A stretch of DNA of 64,000 nt from an uncultured Verrucomicrobiota bacterium (GCA_913058185.1 CAJXQX010000007.1:1-64000), one strand, 5' to 3'. Positions 1 to 10,067 are shown, numbered from the stretch's first letter. Made by a program: numbers and translations. Notes: generated by a model from the sequence alone, not told the origin.

Positions 1-570
1 TACGCACCGTGTCCGAGTTGTGAGGGAAAACGGTTTAATCGTGAGACCCTAGAAGTGCTCTTTCACGGCCACTCGATTGCCGATGTATTGGACATGACGG
101 TGCGGGATGCGATGCAGCTGTTTCGCAACATTCCGAAGGTTATGGATAAACTCGAAACAATGGCGGCGGTGGGACTGGGTTACCTTAAATTGGGCCAGTC
201 TGCGACCACGCTTTCTGGTGGCGAATCGCAGCGATTGAAACTCTCCCTCGAACTATCTAAACGTCAGAATGGCGAAGTCTTGTATGTGCTCGATGAACCG
301 ACGACGGGGCTGCATTGGGTGGATATTCAACACCTCATGGACTTGCTGTTCAAATTGCGCGATGCGGGGAACACCGTGATCGTGATCGAGCACAATCTTG
401 ATGTGATCAACTTGGCCGACTGGATCATCGATCTCGGACCTGGCGGCGGCAACGGCGGCGGAGAATTAATCTACGCAGGTGATCGCCCGGGCATCGAAAA
501 AGAAGAACGCAGCCTAACCGGGACTGCGCTCAAACGATGGGCTGAACCGGCCGCGCTGCGCGCGAAGTGA
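1..570 (+). CDS. uvrA: UvrA excinuclease ABC subunit A, C-terminal part (5' truncated by window edge)
   Basis: C-terminal end of UvrA, the ATP-driven damage sensor of nucleotide excision repair that loads UvrB. The reading frame is open from base 1. It shows half of the last zinc module (CPSCEGKRF), then the ABC signature [17 protein letters not shown], the Walker B and D-loop [12 protein letters not shown] and the H-loop [11 protein letters not shown], followed by the usual [11 protein letters not shown] tail. Only about 190 residues are inside the window. The start and the first ATPase lie upstream. Order and spacing of motifs are normal for UvrA, so this is an intact gene cut by the window edge rather than a broken one. 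Confidence 0.96.
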   Translation, partial: YAPCPSCEGKRFNRETLEVLFHGHSIADVLDMTVRDAMQLFRNIPKVMDKLETMAAVGLGYLKLGQSATTLSGGESQRLKLSLELSKRQNGEVLYVLDEPTTGLHWVDIQHLMDLLFKLRDAGNTVIVIEHNLDVINLADWIIDLGPGGGNGGGELIYAGDRPGIEKEERSLTGTALKRWAEPAALRAK

Positions 571-610
571 CGGCGGAGTGGGGACGATGAGTCCGGGTGC
601 GGGGTTAACC

Positions 611-693
611 ACGAAACACCCGAAAGCCGTCAGCATGTTGGATTGCCTACGAAACACACGAAATGGCACGAAATCCGTCAGCGTGTTGGATTG
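611..693. repeat. Short imperfect tandem duplication behind uvrA
   Basis: Two related units stand side by side. Each has ACGAAACAC-x-CGAAA (611-623 and 649-661) followed by CCGTCAGCxTGTTGGATTG (627-645 and 675-693, differing at one base). The second unit carries about ten extra bases between the two parts. The rest of the 571-776 gap holds a CGCGCTCGGCGCG palindrome near 738-750. No gene is seen. It looks like a dispersed intergenic repeat, not a regulatory site. Confidence 0.5.
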
Positions 694-776
694 TAGATTG
701 GTCCACTTGTTATTTGGAACTTGATACCTGATACTTCGCGCTCGGCGCGTTTGTTACTTGTCACTTCGAGGCCTGC

Positions 777-1388
777 TCAGGCCGAGTTGAATGCCTCGTG
801 GATGACGACGGTTTCGTCGGGGAGGCGGGGGCCGCGGTCCCAGGCGGGTTGGGTTTGTTTTCCGACGGGGATCATGAAGCTGAGGATGTGACTCTCGGGG
901 AGATTGATGATCTTGGCGACCGCTGCGGCGTCGAATCCGATCATGGGGCAGGAATCGTAACCCATGTCGTGGGCGGCGAGCATGAGCGTCATCCCGGCTA
1001 GGCCCGTGGAACGGATGGCTTCGTCGCGGATGAGCTGATCTTTTCCTTCGTAGAATGGCTTGATCATGGGACCGAGAATGTCCTGCACGGGCTGAGGTGC
1101 GTGAGCCCAGTAGGTCGCTGGATCGGTGAGGTGAGACGTGATGTCGGCACACATGATGAAGAGCGCGCTGGACTCTTCGACGTGGGCTTGATCCCACGCG
1201 GCGGCGCGGACCTGTTTTTGACGCTCTTTGTCGCGAATTACTACCAGACGATAGTTCTGCATGTTGAACGACGAGGGGGCCAATTTTGTCAGACGGATGA
1301 GCTCGGCGAGATCTGCCTCGGGCATCACGTGGTTGGGGTCGAAGTGTTTGACGGAGCGACGGCTCTCGATGGTTTCTGTGGTGGTCAT
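777..1388 (-). CDS. Nitroreductase family protein
   Basis: 203-residue flavoprotein of the nitroreductase superfamily, expected to bind FMN as a homodimer and reduce nitro-aromatics, quinones or similar compounds with NAD(P)H. The N-terminus carries the FMN-phosphate binding pattern ESRRSVKHFDPNH, followed by LAPSSFNMQNYRLVVIRD, typical of the family. A second FMN-contact region (YDSCPMIGFD) and the closing strand ILSFMIPVGK are present. Length is usual. It stands alone, convergent with uvrA and divergent from the hydrolase that follows. The substrate cannot be told from the sequence. Confidence 0.9.
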   Translation of the reverse strand: MTTTETIESRRSVKHFDPNHVMPEADLAELIRLTKLAPSSFNMQNYRLVVIRDKERQKQVRAAAWDQAHVEESSALFIMCADITSHLTDPATYWAHAPQPVQDILGPMIKPFYEGKDQLIRDEAIRSTGLAGMTLMLAAHDMGYDSCPMIGFDAAAVAKIINLPESHILSFMIPVGKQTQPAWDRGPRLPDETVVIHEAFNSA

Positions 1389-1469
1389 AAAAATAGTGGG
1401 TTAAGTAAGGGGCAGAGAACCGATGGAAGGGTGACCGTCAACCGGTAGAACTCAATAGGCGGTTCTTAT

Positions 1470-2349
1470 GTGAACTCGTTTGGAATATTATGGATGGAAT
1501 GGGTTCCTGCGGGAGTGCGTTTCGCCCCGGGTATCTTCTCTTTCTTATTTGGTGGTCTCAGCCTTGTTTTGCCGATTGCGGGGCAGAGGGAGCTGACGGA
1601 AATCAAAGTTGCGGATATTCCATTCGGGGACGGAGCACTACGAATTGCTCAAAACGGAACCAACCAAGGTCCACTCGTTTTGATGATTCACGGCACTCCT
1701 GATAGGTGGATGAATTCTGAAGTATTTCTCAATAATGAGCAGCTTACGAGCCGTGCGCTCGTGGTTTCAATGGATCGGCTGGGCTGGGGTGGGTCCCAGT
1801 CGGGTGGTGACGTGGTGACCGATCTGAGGCAACAAGCTCGAGCGGCAGCGGCGGTGTTGAAGCATTTTGGCGACCGGAGACCAGCGACATTGGTGGGGCA
1901 CTCGTTGGGCGGCACGATTGTCGTGCAGGCGGTGCTGGATCACCCCGCGTTGATTGATGGTGCCCTCATCGTATCAGCCTCCTTGGATCCGGCGGTGGAG
2001 AAGACCACGTGGTATCAAGCCATCGGTCGCTGGAAGATTGTGCGATGGGCTCTATCCCAGAAACTGATCGCGGCTGATCAAGAGATCGAAGCGTTGCCGG
2101 ATCAGTTGCGGGTGATGTCAGCGGGTTGGCCGGCGGTCTCGACTCCGCTGATTGTGTTGCAGGGGGAAAAAGGACAAATTGGTGCCAATCGCGCATGCGG
2201 AATATCCATCACGCCTGGCTCCAACCGCCTTGCTGGATACGATTCGCCTGCCTAAGCAGGGACATTTTGTGCCGTGGGAACAGCCGCAGGTGATGGTTGA
2301 TGCGATTGTTCGCCTGTTGGATCACGCGACCACGAACGCAGGCCACTGA
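1470..2349 (+). pseudogene. Alpha/beta hydrolase, split by a +1 frameshift in a homopolymer
   Basis: A roughly 292-residue alpha/beta-hydrolase-fold protein with a hydrophobic N-terminal signal or anchor, the oxyanion-hole segment MIHGTPDRW, the nucleophile elbow VGHSLGG and the catalytic-His region QGHFVPWEQP. The His lies in a different frame from the Ser. The frame changes in the run of five G and five A at 2162-2171. With one A fewer the protein reads through as LQGEKDKLVPIAHAEY, exactly what the family requires. The start is a GTG at 1470, with an alternative ATG at 1494. It is either a recent pseudogene or a base-calling error in a homopolymer. The substrate is unknown. Confidence 0.75.
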
Positions 2350-2410
2350 ATCTTTTTTGAATTCTCGGCGAACCGAATGCGTCAGAGATAGTCGAATGCA
2401 TCATCCAACC

Positions 2411-2779
2411 ATGAAATCGCTCAGTCTCTTTTTTATCGTCTCACTTTATCTCGCGGGTTGTTCCGCTCCCGGCACGCATGAACGGCGGGGAACCGAACTC
2501 GGGGCCGTAACCGGAGCCATTATTGGTGGTATCATCGGTCACCAATCGGGTGAAACCGCGGCGGGTGTGGCCCTTGGCGCGGTGGTCGGAGGCACCGCCG
2601 GAGCAGCGGCGGGTGCGTCAAAAGATCGGACAGAGGATCGTCGATACGAACGCGGCGCGGTCCGGGCTCAGCCCGCTGTCGACGAATTTGGTTATAATAT
2701 GGCCGACTATTTCGAGCTCATGACGGTGGATGAGATGGAAATTCTCCAAGCCCGTTCCGATGCTCGAACCGAAGTGTAA
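2411..2779 (+). CDS. Glycine-zipper lipoprotein
   Basis: 122-residue predicted outer-envelope lipoprotein. A short signal peptide ends in the lipobox LAGC (Cys17). Next comes a glycine-zipper domain (GAVTGAIIGGIIG, then GVALGAVVGGTAGAAAGA), as in the SmpA/OmlA, Rick_17kDa and YMGG-like families, and then an acidic tail. The start was chosen at 2411 because it puts the signal peptide at residue 1. Upstream ATGs (2297, 2396) only add non-signal sequence. The stop TAA is followed directly, in the same frame, by a further 25 codons starting ATG (2780-2857) with protein-like composition, so the gene may once have been longer. Function unknown beyond envelope association. Confidence 0.8.
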   Translation: MKSLSLFFIVSLYLAGCSAPGTHERRGTELGAVTGAIIGGIIGHQSGETAAGVALGAVVGGTAGAAAGASKDRTEDRRYERGAVRAQPAVDEFGYNMADYFELMTVDEMEILQARSDARTEV

Positions 2780-2934
2780 ATGGGCGTGTTGCTCAAGGAA
2801 TCAGAAAAAGCGAACCTGCGTCTTCGTGCGGCGGGTAATCAAGAGATCGGGCGCTGATCGAAAACCACGAGTCGGCGGCATTTGGCCCGAGTCCGGTGCT
2901 TGCCGATATGGGATAGGTGGGTTTGGCTGGGCCC

Positions 2935-3798
2935 ATGAGCGCGTTCCTAGAGAATCAATCCGGTACGGATTTAAACGATACTCAGATCACCCGGCGTGGG
3001 GCGATGGGGCGGCTGGCCACGTTGCTTGCGATGGGCGCTTGGCCGGGACTCACGGGATGTCTGGCCCCATCGGGAAAACGGAGTCCGGTCAGTTCGATTC
3101 GATTCGTGGTCACCAACGATTTTCATCACGAGGAAGATGCCTGCGATCCGTGGATGCGGGCGCTTTTTTCCCAAGTGGGCGAAACCGAAGGTGCGGCATT
3201 TTGTTTTGCCTTAGGAGACCTAGCGAACAGCGGGAAACGCTCCAGTCTAGAGCGCATGCGTGATCATTTACGCCTGACCGAAGTGCCCACTTACACCACT
3301 CCGGGAAACCACGACCTCGATGTGTCTCCCGTCGAAGGTTTATATGAAGAGATCTTCCCGGGTCGCCGAAACTACCATTTCACCCAGAATGGTTGGCAGT
3401 TTGTGGTGGTCGACACGACGGAAGGCACGGCCTGGAAGGATGTGACCATATCTCCAGATACGATGGCGTGGCTGGATGAGAATATGCCGAATTTGGATCC
3501 GCAGGCACCGACGGTTTTAGCGACTCATTTCCCCATCGCGTCGACCGTGCGGATGTGTCCGTTCAATGCGGAGGATTTACTCGAAAGATTCGTGGGTTTC
3601 AATCTGCGGGGCACGTTTTCAGGACATTTCCACGGACAGACGAAGGCTATGCGCGGCGAAGCCGAGATGGTTGTGTGCGTTGCTCGGGTGCGCGGTAACC
3701 ACGACGGCACCGACTTCAAAGGCTATTGGGTGTGTGATGGAGCTGCTGATGGCACGCTCCGACGCACATTCGTGGCGTTTGTCGGCCCGATTGCTTGA
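2935..3798 (+). CDS. Secreted calcineurin-like metallophosphoesterase
   Basis: 287-residue phosphoesterase of the calcineurin superfamily. Metal-binding motifs appear in order: TNDFHH (motif I, usually D-x-H, here reading NDFHH), ALGDLANS (GD), TPGNHDLD (GNHD), ATHFPI (the H before the last pair) and SGHFHGQ (GHxH). The N-terminus has a twin-arginine-like stretch (ITRRGAMGRL) and then LTGC, which could be a lipobox, so it is probably exported and lipid-anchored. The ATG at 2935 was chosen. A GTG at 2917 would add six residues. Substrate unknown. Several Verrucomicrobia have exported enzymes of this type near polysaccharide genes, but nothing here shows its target. Confidence 0.87.
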   Translation: MSAFLENQSGTDLNDTQITRRGAMGRLATLLAMGAWPGLTGCLAPSGKRSPVSSIRFVVTNDFHHEEDACDPWMRALFSQVGETEGAAFCFALGDLANSGKRSSLERMRDHLRLTEVPTYTTPGNHDLDVSPVEGLYEEIFPGRRNYHFTQNGWQFVVVDTTEGTAWKDVTISPDTMAWLDENMPNLDPQAPTVLATHFPIASTVRMCPFNAEDLLERFVGFNLRGTFSGHFHGQTKAMRGEAEMVVCVARVRGNHDGTDFKGYWVCDGAADGTLRRTFVAFVGPIA

Positions 3799-3812
3799 GG
3801 GGACGCAGCCCT

Positions 3813-4271
3813 TCAGCGCGAAATACCATCGATGTTACTGTCCTTGTCGGTGGATCGGCTCCAGGAAACCACCCGATCCCGCACCACAATGATTTCAGTC
3901 ACCTCATTGGTGTAGGTGACCTCCGCCGACATGATCGGTTCGGGTATGGAGATCGTCTGCTTCGTATCTGGGTCGTAATAACGGACGTCACGGGTTCCTG
4001 ACAATACCATGCGGGACTCGGAACCGATTTTCCGTTCGTAGACCCAAACCATGGCTTCGACGGAGTATTCAGCCACGGGGTGTATATCGTCCGGTTCGCC
4101 GAGGTTTGCGATTAATTCGGCGCTCAGTGTTCCGCGTTTTATGGAGAACGGTTCAGTCAGATTCTCCGATTTTTTAGGAGTCGCTTTGGTGGATTCACAG
4201 CCGGTCGCGAGCAGGGTGGCACCACCTAAGAGGACAGCGGCCAGTTGGCGAAAAGTTAATATGGAAGGCAT
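3813..4271 (-). CDS. Small lipoprotein of unknown function
   Basis: 152-residue predicted lipoprotein. A signal peptide runs to LLATGC, followed by a short polar linker and a globular part (about residues 40-150) that looks like a small beta-rich domain: [17 protein letters not shown] is reminiscent of the SmpA/OmlA (BamE-like) pattern in which a GEP motif follows a helix. The start at 4271 was chosen because it begins the signal peptide. The longer open frame upstream runs antisense into the helicase leader. It is convergent with the metallophosphoesterase and divergent from the helicase. The assignment to BamE-like folds is only a suggestion. Confidence 0.72.
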   Translation of the reverse strand: MPSILTFRQLAAVLLGGATLLATGCESTKATPKKSENLTEPFSIKRGTLSAELIANLGEPDDIHPVAEYSVEAMVWVYERKIGSESRMVLSGTRDVRYYDPDTKQTISIPEPIMSAEVTYTNEVTEIIVVRDRVVSWSRSTDKDSNIDGISR

Positions 4272-4412
4272 GGTCTGTCTAGTGACCGGAGAACAAGGGG
4301 TTTGTTCGACGGCTCGATGATATTGCAGCAAAATTTCGAACAATCTCATCAACTTTCGGGCCAAGACCGTTGTGGTGTTGCCAGGTGGCAGGGAGGCCGC
4401 CGTGCTGCGGAT

Positions 4413-6950
4413 ATGAGCGAAACAACCCCAAACTCCGACCACCCATTGCGTCCGCTGCCGGGCGCATTTGATGCGGATGCGGTGTTGGATCGTTTCTTGA
4501 GTGTGATGGCGGAGCGTGGACTAGAACTTTATCCGGAGCAGGAAGAAGCCATCCTAGAGTTTTTTGCTGGCAGTAATGTGGTGTTAAATACGCCGACTGG
4601 ATCGGGTAAGTCGCTCGTCGCGTCGGCAGCGCATTTCAAAGCGCTGTGTGCGGGAGAGACCTCGGTTTATACCTGTCCGATTAAAGCGCTGGTGAATGAG
4701 AAGTTTTTGTCTATGTGTCGCGATTTTGGGCCGGAAAATGTGGGCATGATGACCGGTGATGCCTCGGTGAATCCGCAGGCGCCGATCCTGTGTTGCACGG
4801 CCGAAATTCTGGCGAATATCGCGCTCGCGCGGGGGGCTGATGCCGACTTACGGACCGTCGTGATGGACGAATTTCATTACTATGGTGATCCCGAGCGGGG
4901 ATACGCTTGGCAGACCCCGTTGCTGGCATTACCGCAATGCCGATTCTTACTGATGTCAGCGACCTTGGGCGACACGTCGTTCTACGAGCGGGAAATGACT
5001 CGATTGACCGGCGCGCCTTCATTGACGGTGCGCAGTGATCGGCGACCCGTGCCTTTGACGTTCGAGTATTCGGAGACGCCGCTGACCGAACGCGTGGCGG
5101 CTTTGGTCGAAACAGATAAAGCGCCCATCTATCTCGTGTATTTCACCCAACGATCCGCGTCGGAGTCGGCGCAGGGTTGGTTGAGTCTCAATCTGTCGAG
5201 CAAGGAGGAGAAGGCCGCCCTATCAGAGGCATTGAAGGACGAGAAATTCAACAGTCCCTACGGCAAGGATATGAAGCGATGGCTGCGGCATGGAGTCGGA
5301 GTGCATCACGCGGGGTTGTTGCCCAAGTATCGAATTTTGGTAGAACGGCTAGCCCAGCAAGGCTTGCTCAAAATCATCTGCGGCACGGATACGCTAGGCG
5401 TGGGAATCAACGTGCCGATTCGCACGGTCGTCTTTACGCAACTTTGGAAATATGACGGACGTAAATCCGCGGTGCTTTCGGTGCGTGATTTTCGACAAGT
5501 TGCCGGACGGGCCGGGCGCCGCGGTTACGATGACGAAGGCCTGGTCGTGGCTCAGGCGCCGGAACACATTATCGACAACAAACGAGCCACGGAGAAAGCG
5601 GCCGGTGGGAGTGGTAAGAAGAAGAAAGTCGTCAAACGCACGGCTCCCCCCGGTGCAGTGGTCTGGGATGAGAAGACATTCACCAAACTGCAGACGGCTC
5701 CATGCGAGGAACTTTCCTCTGAGTTCACGCTGTCACATGGGACGCTGTTGCTCGTGCTATCGCGACCCGGAGACGTTTGTCGGGCGGTGAGGGAACTTGT
5801 GGCCACCTCGCACGAAACGGATCATCGCAAGAATCAACTACGCCGCCGGGCCTGGCAGTTGTTTCGCGGGTTACTGGATCGGAAAATCGTAGACTGGATT
5901 CCTGAGACGGCAGCAGGCAAGAAGCTGCGGGTGAATATCGAGCTACAGGATGATTTTTCGCTGCATAATGCGCTCTCGCTTTACCTGTTGGATACGCTGC
6001 CGAAGTTGCCGGATGATGCGGCGGATCACGCCCTCAATGTGCTCACCTTGTGTGAGGCGATTGTGGAGGATCCGGAGATCATTTTACGCAAACAGGTGGA
6101 TCGTTTGAAGACGGATGCGATGACGGAGATGAAGGCCGATGGCGTCGCCTACGAGGAACGGATCGATAAGCTCGATACGATCGAGCATCCGAAACCGTTA
6201 CGCGAATTCCTCTACGACTCATTCAACGCATTTGCGGCGGCTCATCCGTGGGTTGAGCAGGAAAATGTGCGGCCGAAGTCAATTTTGCGGGAGATGTTCG
6301 AGCGTTACGATTCGTTTTCGGATTACGTGAAGCGGTATGGATTACAACGTAGCGAAGGGTTGTTGTTAAGACACCTGAGTCAGACTTGGAAAGTATTGAG
6401 TCAAACCGTGCCCCAGAAGTTGAAAACTGAGGAAATGATCGAGCTCGAAACTTATTTCCGAGAGCTGATTCGGGGGATTGATTCCAGTCTGTTGGAAGAA
6501 TGGGAGCGGATGCAGGATCCAGATTACGCGGCGGAAGAAATTTGCGAAAAACCGGCCCGGCCGAGTTTTTCAGATATCACGCGAGATACCAAAGAGTTTA
6601 CCCGGCTCGTCCGGTTCGCAGTGCACAGTATCTTGCAGGATGCGATGGCTCGCGATTCGGAGGCGATCGTGGATCGGGTCGGAGGCGATTTGCGGGCGGT
6701 GAGTGATGCGTTTGACCACTATGTCGATGAGCGAGGATGGTTCCGACTGGATCCAGAGGGACGCTCGGCCAAACACACACACATTGAAGAAGAGGGCGAG
6801 ATTTGGACCGTCGCGCAGGTGCTCGTCGATTACGAAGATCTGAACGACTGGGAGTTGAGAGTGGAGGTCGACTTGGCCGCGTCAAGGGAGCAGGGCACGG
6901 TGGTCCTGCGGTGGGTGGGGCTGGGGCTAATCGGTAAATTGGATGGATAG
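4413..6950 (+). CDS. Ski2-like DEAD/DEAH-box helicase with C-terminal DUF3516-type region
   Basis: 845-residue superfamily 2 helicase. Motif I TPTGSGKS is at about 60-67, motif II DEFH at about 152-155 and motif III SAT at about 182-184. The second RecA lobe has [27 protein letters not shown] and motif [12 protein letters not shown], the Ski2/Mtr4/Brr2 type arrangement. The C-terminal half lacks further helicase motifs and ends with [16 protein letters not shown], matching my memory of DUF3516 proteins. An RNA or DNA unwinding role is likely. A run of Lys (KKKKVVK) follows the second lobe. The start at 4413 is the first ATG giving a sensible N-terminus. A longer frame from 4302 is not needed. 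It stands alone. Confidence 0.88.
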   Translation: MSETTPNSDHPLRPLPGAFDADAVLDRFLSVMAERGLELYPEQEEAILEFFAGSNVVLNTPTGSGKSLVASAAHFKALCAGETSVYTCPIKALVNEKFLSMCRDFGPENVGMMTGDASVNPQAPILCCTAEILANIALARGADADLRTVVMDEFHYYGDPERGYAWQTPLLALPQCRFLLMSATLGDTSFYEREMTRLTGAPSLTVRSDRRPVPLTFEYSETPLTERVAALVETDKAPIYLVYFTQRSASESAQGWLSLNLSSKEEKAALSEALKDEKFNSPYGKDMKRWLRHGVGVHHAGLLPKYRILVERLAQQGLLKIICGTDTLGVGINVPIRTVVFTQLWKYDGRKSAVLSVRDFRQVAGRAGRRGYDDEGLVVAQAPEHIIDNKRATEKAAGGSGKKKKVVKRTAPPGAVVWDEKTFTKLQTAPCEELSSEFTLSHGTLLLVLSRPGDVCRAVRELVATSHETDHRKNQLRRRAWQLFRGLLDRKIVDWIPETAAGKKLRVNIELQDDFSLHNALSLYLLDTLPKLPDDAADHALNVLTLCEAIVEDPEIILRKQVDRLKTDAMTEMKADGVAYEERIDKLDTIEHPKPLREFLYDSFNAFAAAHPWVEQENVRPKSILREMFERYDSFSDYVKRYGLQRSEGLLLRHLSQTWKVLSQTVPQKLKTEEMIELETYFRELIRGIDSSLLEEWERMQDPDYAAEEICEKPARPSFSDITRDTKEFTRLVRFAVHSILQDAMARDSEAIVDRVGGDLRAVSDAFDHYVDERGWFRLDPEGRSAKHTHIEEEGEIWTVAQVLVDYEDLNDWELRVEVDLAASREQGTVVLRWVGLGLIGKLDG

Positions 6951-7368
6951 TGAAGTTGGCCGGGAAGCCTCGCGTATCAGGATCGGTATCAAGGTGCTTG
7001 AGGTAGGGACGGACCGCTGGGCCGTCCGCAGCTTGATAGGAATTCCGAAGTATGCATCGAAACCATTTTGCAGCGGCAAAAACGCTCGCTGATCGCCCAG
7101 GTCAAAATGATCGTTGGTCGTTTAGATAAAACTTCCAAATCGGGATGAAGTATCGTTATCAACTCCCCTCCGAATCAAATCGGAACAATTGAATTTCCTA
7201 TTAACTTGCGAAATACTGCCGATGTCGTGAGACCCACCGAAAAAACCAAAACTGGAGATCATTAGTATGAGAAAGTCGGTAGGACTTCATCACTCCAAAA
7301 ATAGCAGTTTAATATAATTAATTATGAGAGAAATTAAAATCAGGCATGGTATGCCAACAGGGACTAGC
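6951..7368. other. 418-bp gap behind the helicase; REP-like hairpin, otherwise AT-rich and empty
   Basis: No convincing gene is seen. Just after the helicase, GGACGG (7007-7012) and CCGTCC (7022-7027) form a hairpin inside AGGGACGGACCGCTGGG. It has no T run, so it is a REP-like palindrome rather than a terminator. From about 7090 the sequence becomes clearly AT-richer than its surroundings (for example TTTAATATAATTAATT near 7308-7323), which fits a promoter region or eroded DNA in front of the pseudogene that follows. Confidence 0.4.
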
Positions 7369-7874
<506 letters not shown>

Positions 7875-7953
7875 GGACAGTCGATTTTGCGGATCTCGGC
7901 TTGCGCTGATTCCCAAACTTCCTGATTTGAGTGCAGCGAAGCGCTCTGCTATC

Positions 7954-8517
7954 ATGCCGATTTACGAATTTTTCTGTCCGGACAATAACACGGTTTACCA
8001 ATTTTACGCGAAATCTGTAGCCCAAGGAGAAACCATCCCGCGGTGTCCGGATAACCCGAAATTTCGACTGCAGAAGATGGTGTCTGGATTCGCGATCACC
8101 AAAGGCGGTAGCTCGGATGAACCACCACCGGCCGCCAGTCCCGCGGCGGGAGCGGAAGACGATCCCAAGATGGAGGCCGCGATGGCAGCCATGGAGGGAG
8201 AGTTTTCCAATGTGGATGAGAACGATCCCAAAGCGATGGGCCGCATGATGCGACGCATGGCCGAAATGACGGGTGAAAAACTCAACGGTGAGATGGAAGA
8301 AGTCGTGCGCAAACTTGAGGAGGGCGCGGATCCTGAGTCGTTGGAGGAATCCTTAGGAGGAGACCTGGACGGCATGGAGGATCCTTCCGGCAACCCGATG
8401 GGAGGCATGGGTGGTCCCGGGGAGGGCGAGCCCGTCGATCCGAAGGAACCGCGCCATCGTTTTAAGAAACGTTACGTGGCTCCAGTCCGTGACCCACAGC
8501 TATACGATTACGAATAA
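7954..8517 (+). CDS. FmdB-type zinc-ribbon-like protein with long acidic tail
   Basis: 187 residues. The N-terminus MPIYEFFCPDNNTVYQFYAK and the following PRCPDNPKFRLQKMVSGF match the FmdB regulatory-protein family (PF09723), but the second half of the zinc ribbon is degenerate: only single Cys residues remain where CxxC pairs are usual. Residues 60-150 are a Met/Glu/Gly-rich acidic region (MEAAMAAMEGEF, MGGMGGPGEGE), then a basic end (RHRFKKRY). The start at 7954 was chosen because it begins the FmdB domain. The frame is open further upstream through the pseudogene. Function unknown. Confidence 0.75.
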   Translation: MPIYEFFCPDNNTVYQFYAKSVAQGETIPRCPDNPKFRLQKMVSGFAITKGGSSDEPPPAASPAAGAEDDPKMEAAMAAMEGEFSNVDENDPKAMGRMMRRMAEMTGEKLNGEMEEVVRKLEEGADPESLEESLGGDLDGMEDPSGNPMGGMGGPGEGEPVDPKEPRHRFKKRYVAPVRDPQLYDYE

Positions 8518-8568
8518 TTACTCTGCGCGCCGGTTTTTTAATGCCACGGGGGATGGGAGCGTGTGAGG

Positions 8569-9396
8569 ATGGACCCAATGTCCATCCCGACCGAAGCATC
8601 TGCCCTCGATAAACGAATCACCGCGGCCTGTAAGGCGGTGCTGAGCCAAACCGATCGCCTCGAGTCCGACCTAGGCAACGTGAAGAGCGAATGGAAGACG
8701 GATGGCAGCCGGATTACCGAAACTGACATCGCAATATCTGAGGCCATCCTAGGCCAGCTGGCGGAAGCATTTCCGGAGGATCAGGGTTTCAGTGAGGAAC
8801 TGATGACGGGAGACCCGATCGATGTGACGAGCCGTTACACCTGGATGCTCGATCCGATTGATGGGACCAATAATTTTGCGGCGGGATTGACGCAGTGTGC
8901 GATTTCGTTGGCCCTACTCGAGGATGGGGAGCCGGTCTATGGCGTGATTTATGATGTGTCTCGTAGGCGTCTTATGCAGGGAGGAGTCGGGCGCGGCATG
9001 TGGGACGGACCCGATCAGGTGCAGGTCAGGCAAAGTCGTCTCACGCGTTCAGCGTCCGTCGGGTTTCATAGTCCGCGGGATGAGGGGAAATATCCCGGTC
9101 ATGGCGAGGCGATCGTGACGCAGTGCAAGGTGCGCGCGATCGGCAGCAGTGCGCTCCACTTGGCTTATGTCGCAGCCGGAATGCTGGATGGGGTAGTCGA
9201 TCATAACGTAAAACTGTGGGATATTGCGGCAGCGGTAGCGATGGTGCGCGCGGCAGGAGGCGAGGTGCGATTTTTAGCCAATAATCCCACCCCTTTACGG
9301 CGTTTTGACTTGGGGATGCCACGTATCTTCTACGTCGCGGGGGCCACCGCGATGTGTGACGATCTCATGGCCGTTCTGCCCGGGGTAGAAACCTGA
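8569..9396 (+). CDS. Inositol monophosphatase family phosphatase
   Basis: 275-residue Mg-dependent sugar-phosphate phosphatase (inositol-1-phosphatase, histidinol-phosphatase or 3'-phosphoadenosine-phosphatase type). It shows the metal-binding Glu in FSEE, the first signature WMLDPIDGTNNFAAG and the second signature KLWDIAAAVAMVRAAGG. Both signatures are complete, so it should be active. Length is normal. Possible starts are GTG 8563, ATG 8569 and ATG 8578. GGGAG at 8555-8559 best fits 8569. Which phosphate ester it uses cannot be said from the sequence. Confidence 0.88.
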   Translation: MDPMSIPTEASALDKRITAACKAVLSQTDRLESDLGNVKSEWKTDGSRITETDIAISEAILGQLAEAFPEDQGFSEELMTGDPIDVTSRYTWMLDPIDGTNNFAAGLTQCAISLALLEDGEPVYGVIYDVSRRRLMQGGVGRGMWDGPDQVQVRQSRLTRSASVGFHSPRDEGKYPGHGEAIVTQCKVRAIGSSALHLAYVAAGMLDGVVDHNVKLWDIAAAVAMVRAAGGEVRFLANNPTPLRRFDLGMPRIFYVAGATAMCDDLMAVLPGVET

Positions 9397-9530
9397 GTGT
9401 TGTGAAACGGTTCGATTAGGAAAAATATGCAATTATTCGGTCTGAGCAGTTTTGCATTGCTAGGCACCACCTCGAACCGATTGCGTAGTGGTTCCTCCTT
9501 CTTTTGTAGTTCCCTCGCCAATACCCAGCC

Positions 9531-9953
9531 ATGGCTAAAAAAGCTTCCCGTCCTGCTTCTCCTCTGACCTTCGACCTGCCGGTTTCGTTGATCGAAAAGA
9601 TCACCACCGCGCAAACCAAGCTCGGCTTGGCATCCACCAGTGAGGTGGTTCGTCTCGCCCTGGCTAAGTTCAATTTCGATCGGTTCGAGTCTTCCCGTGA
9701 AGAACATCGTCAGATCTCCGTGCGTCTTCCGGCCGATATGAAGACCCTCCTTTCGCGCCAATCACGGAAGAAAAAGGTCAGTGTTGGCGAGCTGCTTCGC
9801 GCATCGCTCGACGAATTGTCCACGGCCAAGCCCGTCGCTAGGCCTAAAGTGGCCAAGGGTAAGAAGAAGGTGAAGCCAGCGGCCAAGAAGCCAGCCAAGA
9901 GAGCCGTTAAAAAGGTGGTCAAGAAGACCGCCAAAAAAGCCAAACGCAGATAA
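9531..9953 (+). CDS. Tandem ribbon-helix-helix DNA-binding protein with histone-H1-like Lys/Ala tail
   Basis: 140 residues in three parts. Residues about 11-50 (LTFDLPVSLIEKI, TSEVVRLALAKF) look like one ribbon-helix-helix unit, and residues about 60-95 (QISVRLPADMKTLLSR, VSVGELLRASLDEL) like a second, so one chain may form the whole RHH pair. Residues about 97-140 are almost only Lys, Ala, Val, Pro and Arg, with repeated AKK and KKVVKK motifs as in eukaryotic H1 and bacterial H1-like proteins. This suggests a nucleoid-associated protein or an unusual regulator. It has its own strong terminators and no close partner. The RHH reading is pattern recognition, not a search result. Confidence 0.75.
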   Translation: MAKKASRPASPLTFDLPVSLIEKITTAQTKLGLASTSEVVRLALAKFNFDRFESSREEHRQISVRLPADMKTLLSRQSRKKKVSVGELLRASLDELSTAKPVARPKVAKGKKKVKPAAKKPAKRAVKKVVKKTAKKAKRR

Positions 9954-9968
9954 GCGGTTCCAAAATCG

Positions 9969-9995
9969 CCCCGGTGAACGGGGTCTGATTTTTAA
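9969..9995 (+). terminator. First terminator behind the RHH/H1-like gene
   Basis: Stem CCCCG (9969-9973) with CGGGG (9979-9983), five-base loop, followed by TCTGATTTTT. A short but T-tailed intrinsic terminator. Confidence 0.6.
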
Positions 9996-9998
9996 TTC

Positions 9999-10038
9999 AA
10001 AGCAAGCTACCGTCCAGCGGGGCTTGCTTTTCGTTTTT
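9999..10038 (+). terminator. Second, stronger terminator behind the RHH/H1-like gene
   Basis: Stem AAAGCAAGC (9999-10007) with GCTTGCTTT (10022-10030), 14-base loop, then TCGTTTTT. Because both arms carry the A/T ends, it could work in both directions. Two terminators in a row isolate this gene from the aminotransferase behind it. Confidence 0.75.
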
Positions 10039-10067
10039 GAGGGGACTTAGGTCGACTCGTTTTGACT

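Noticed and set aside
2730-3263. 177-codon frame overlapping the metallophosphoesterase
   Set aside because: Runs in another frame through the conserved metal-binding motifs of the real gene.
9710-9943. Hydrophobic open frame on the minus strand
   Set aside because: It is the mirror of the Lys-rich tail of the RHH/H1-like gene; AAG/AAA codons read backwards give Leu and Phe.
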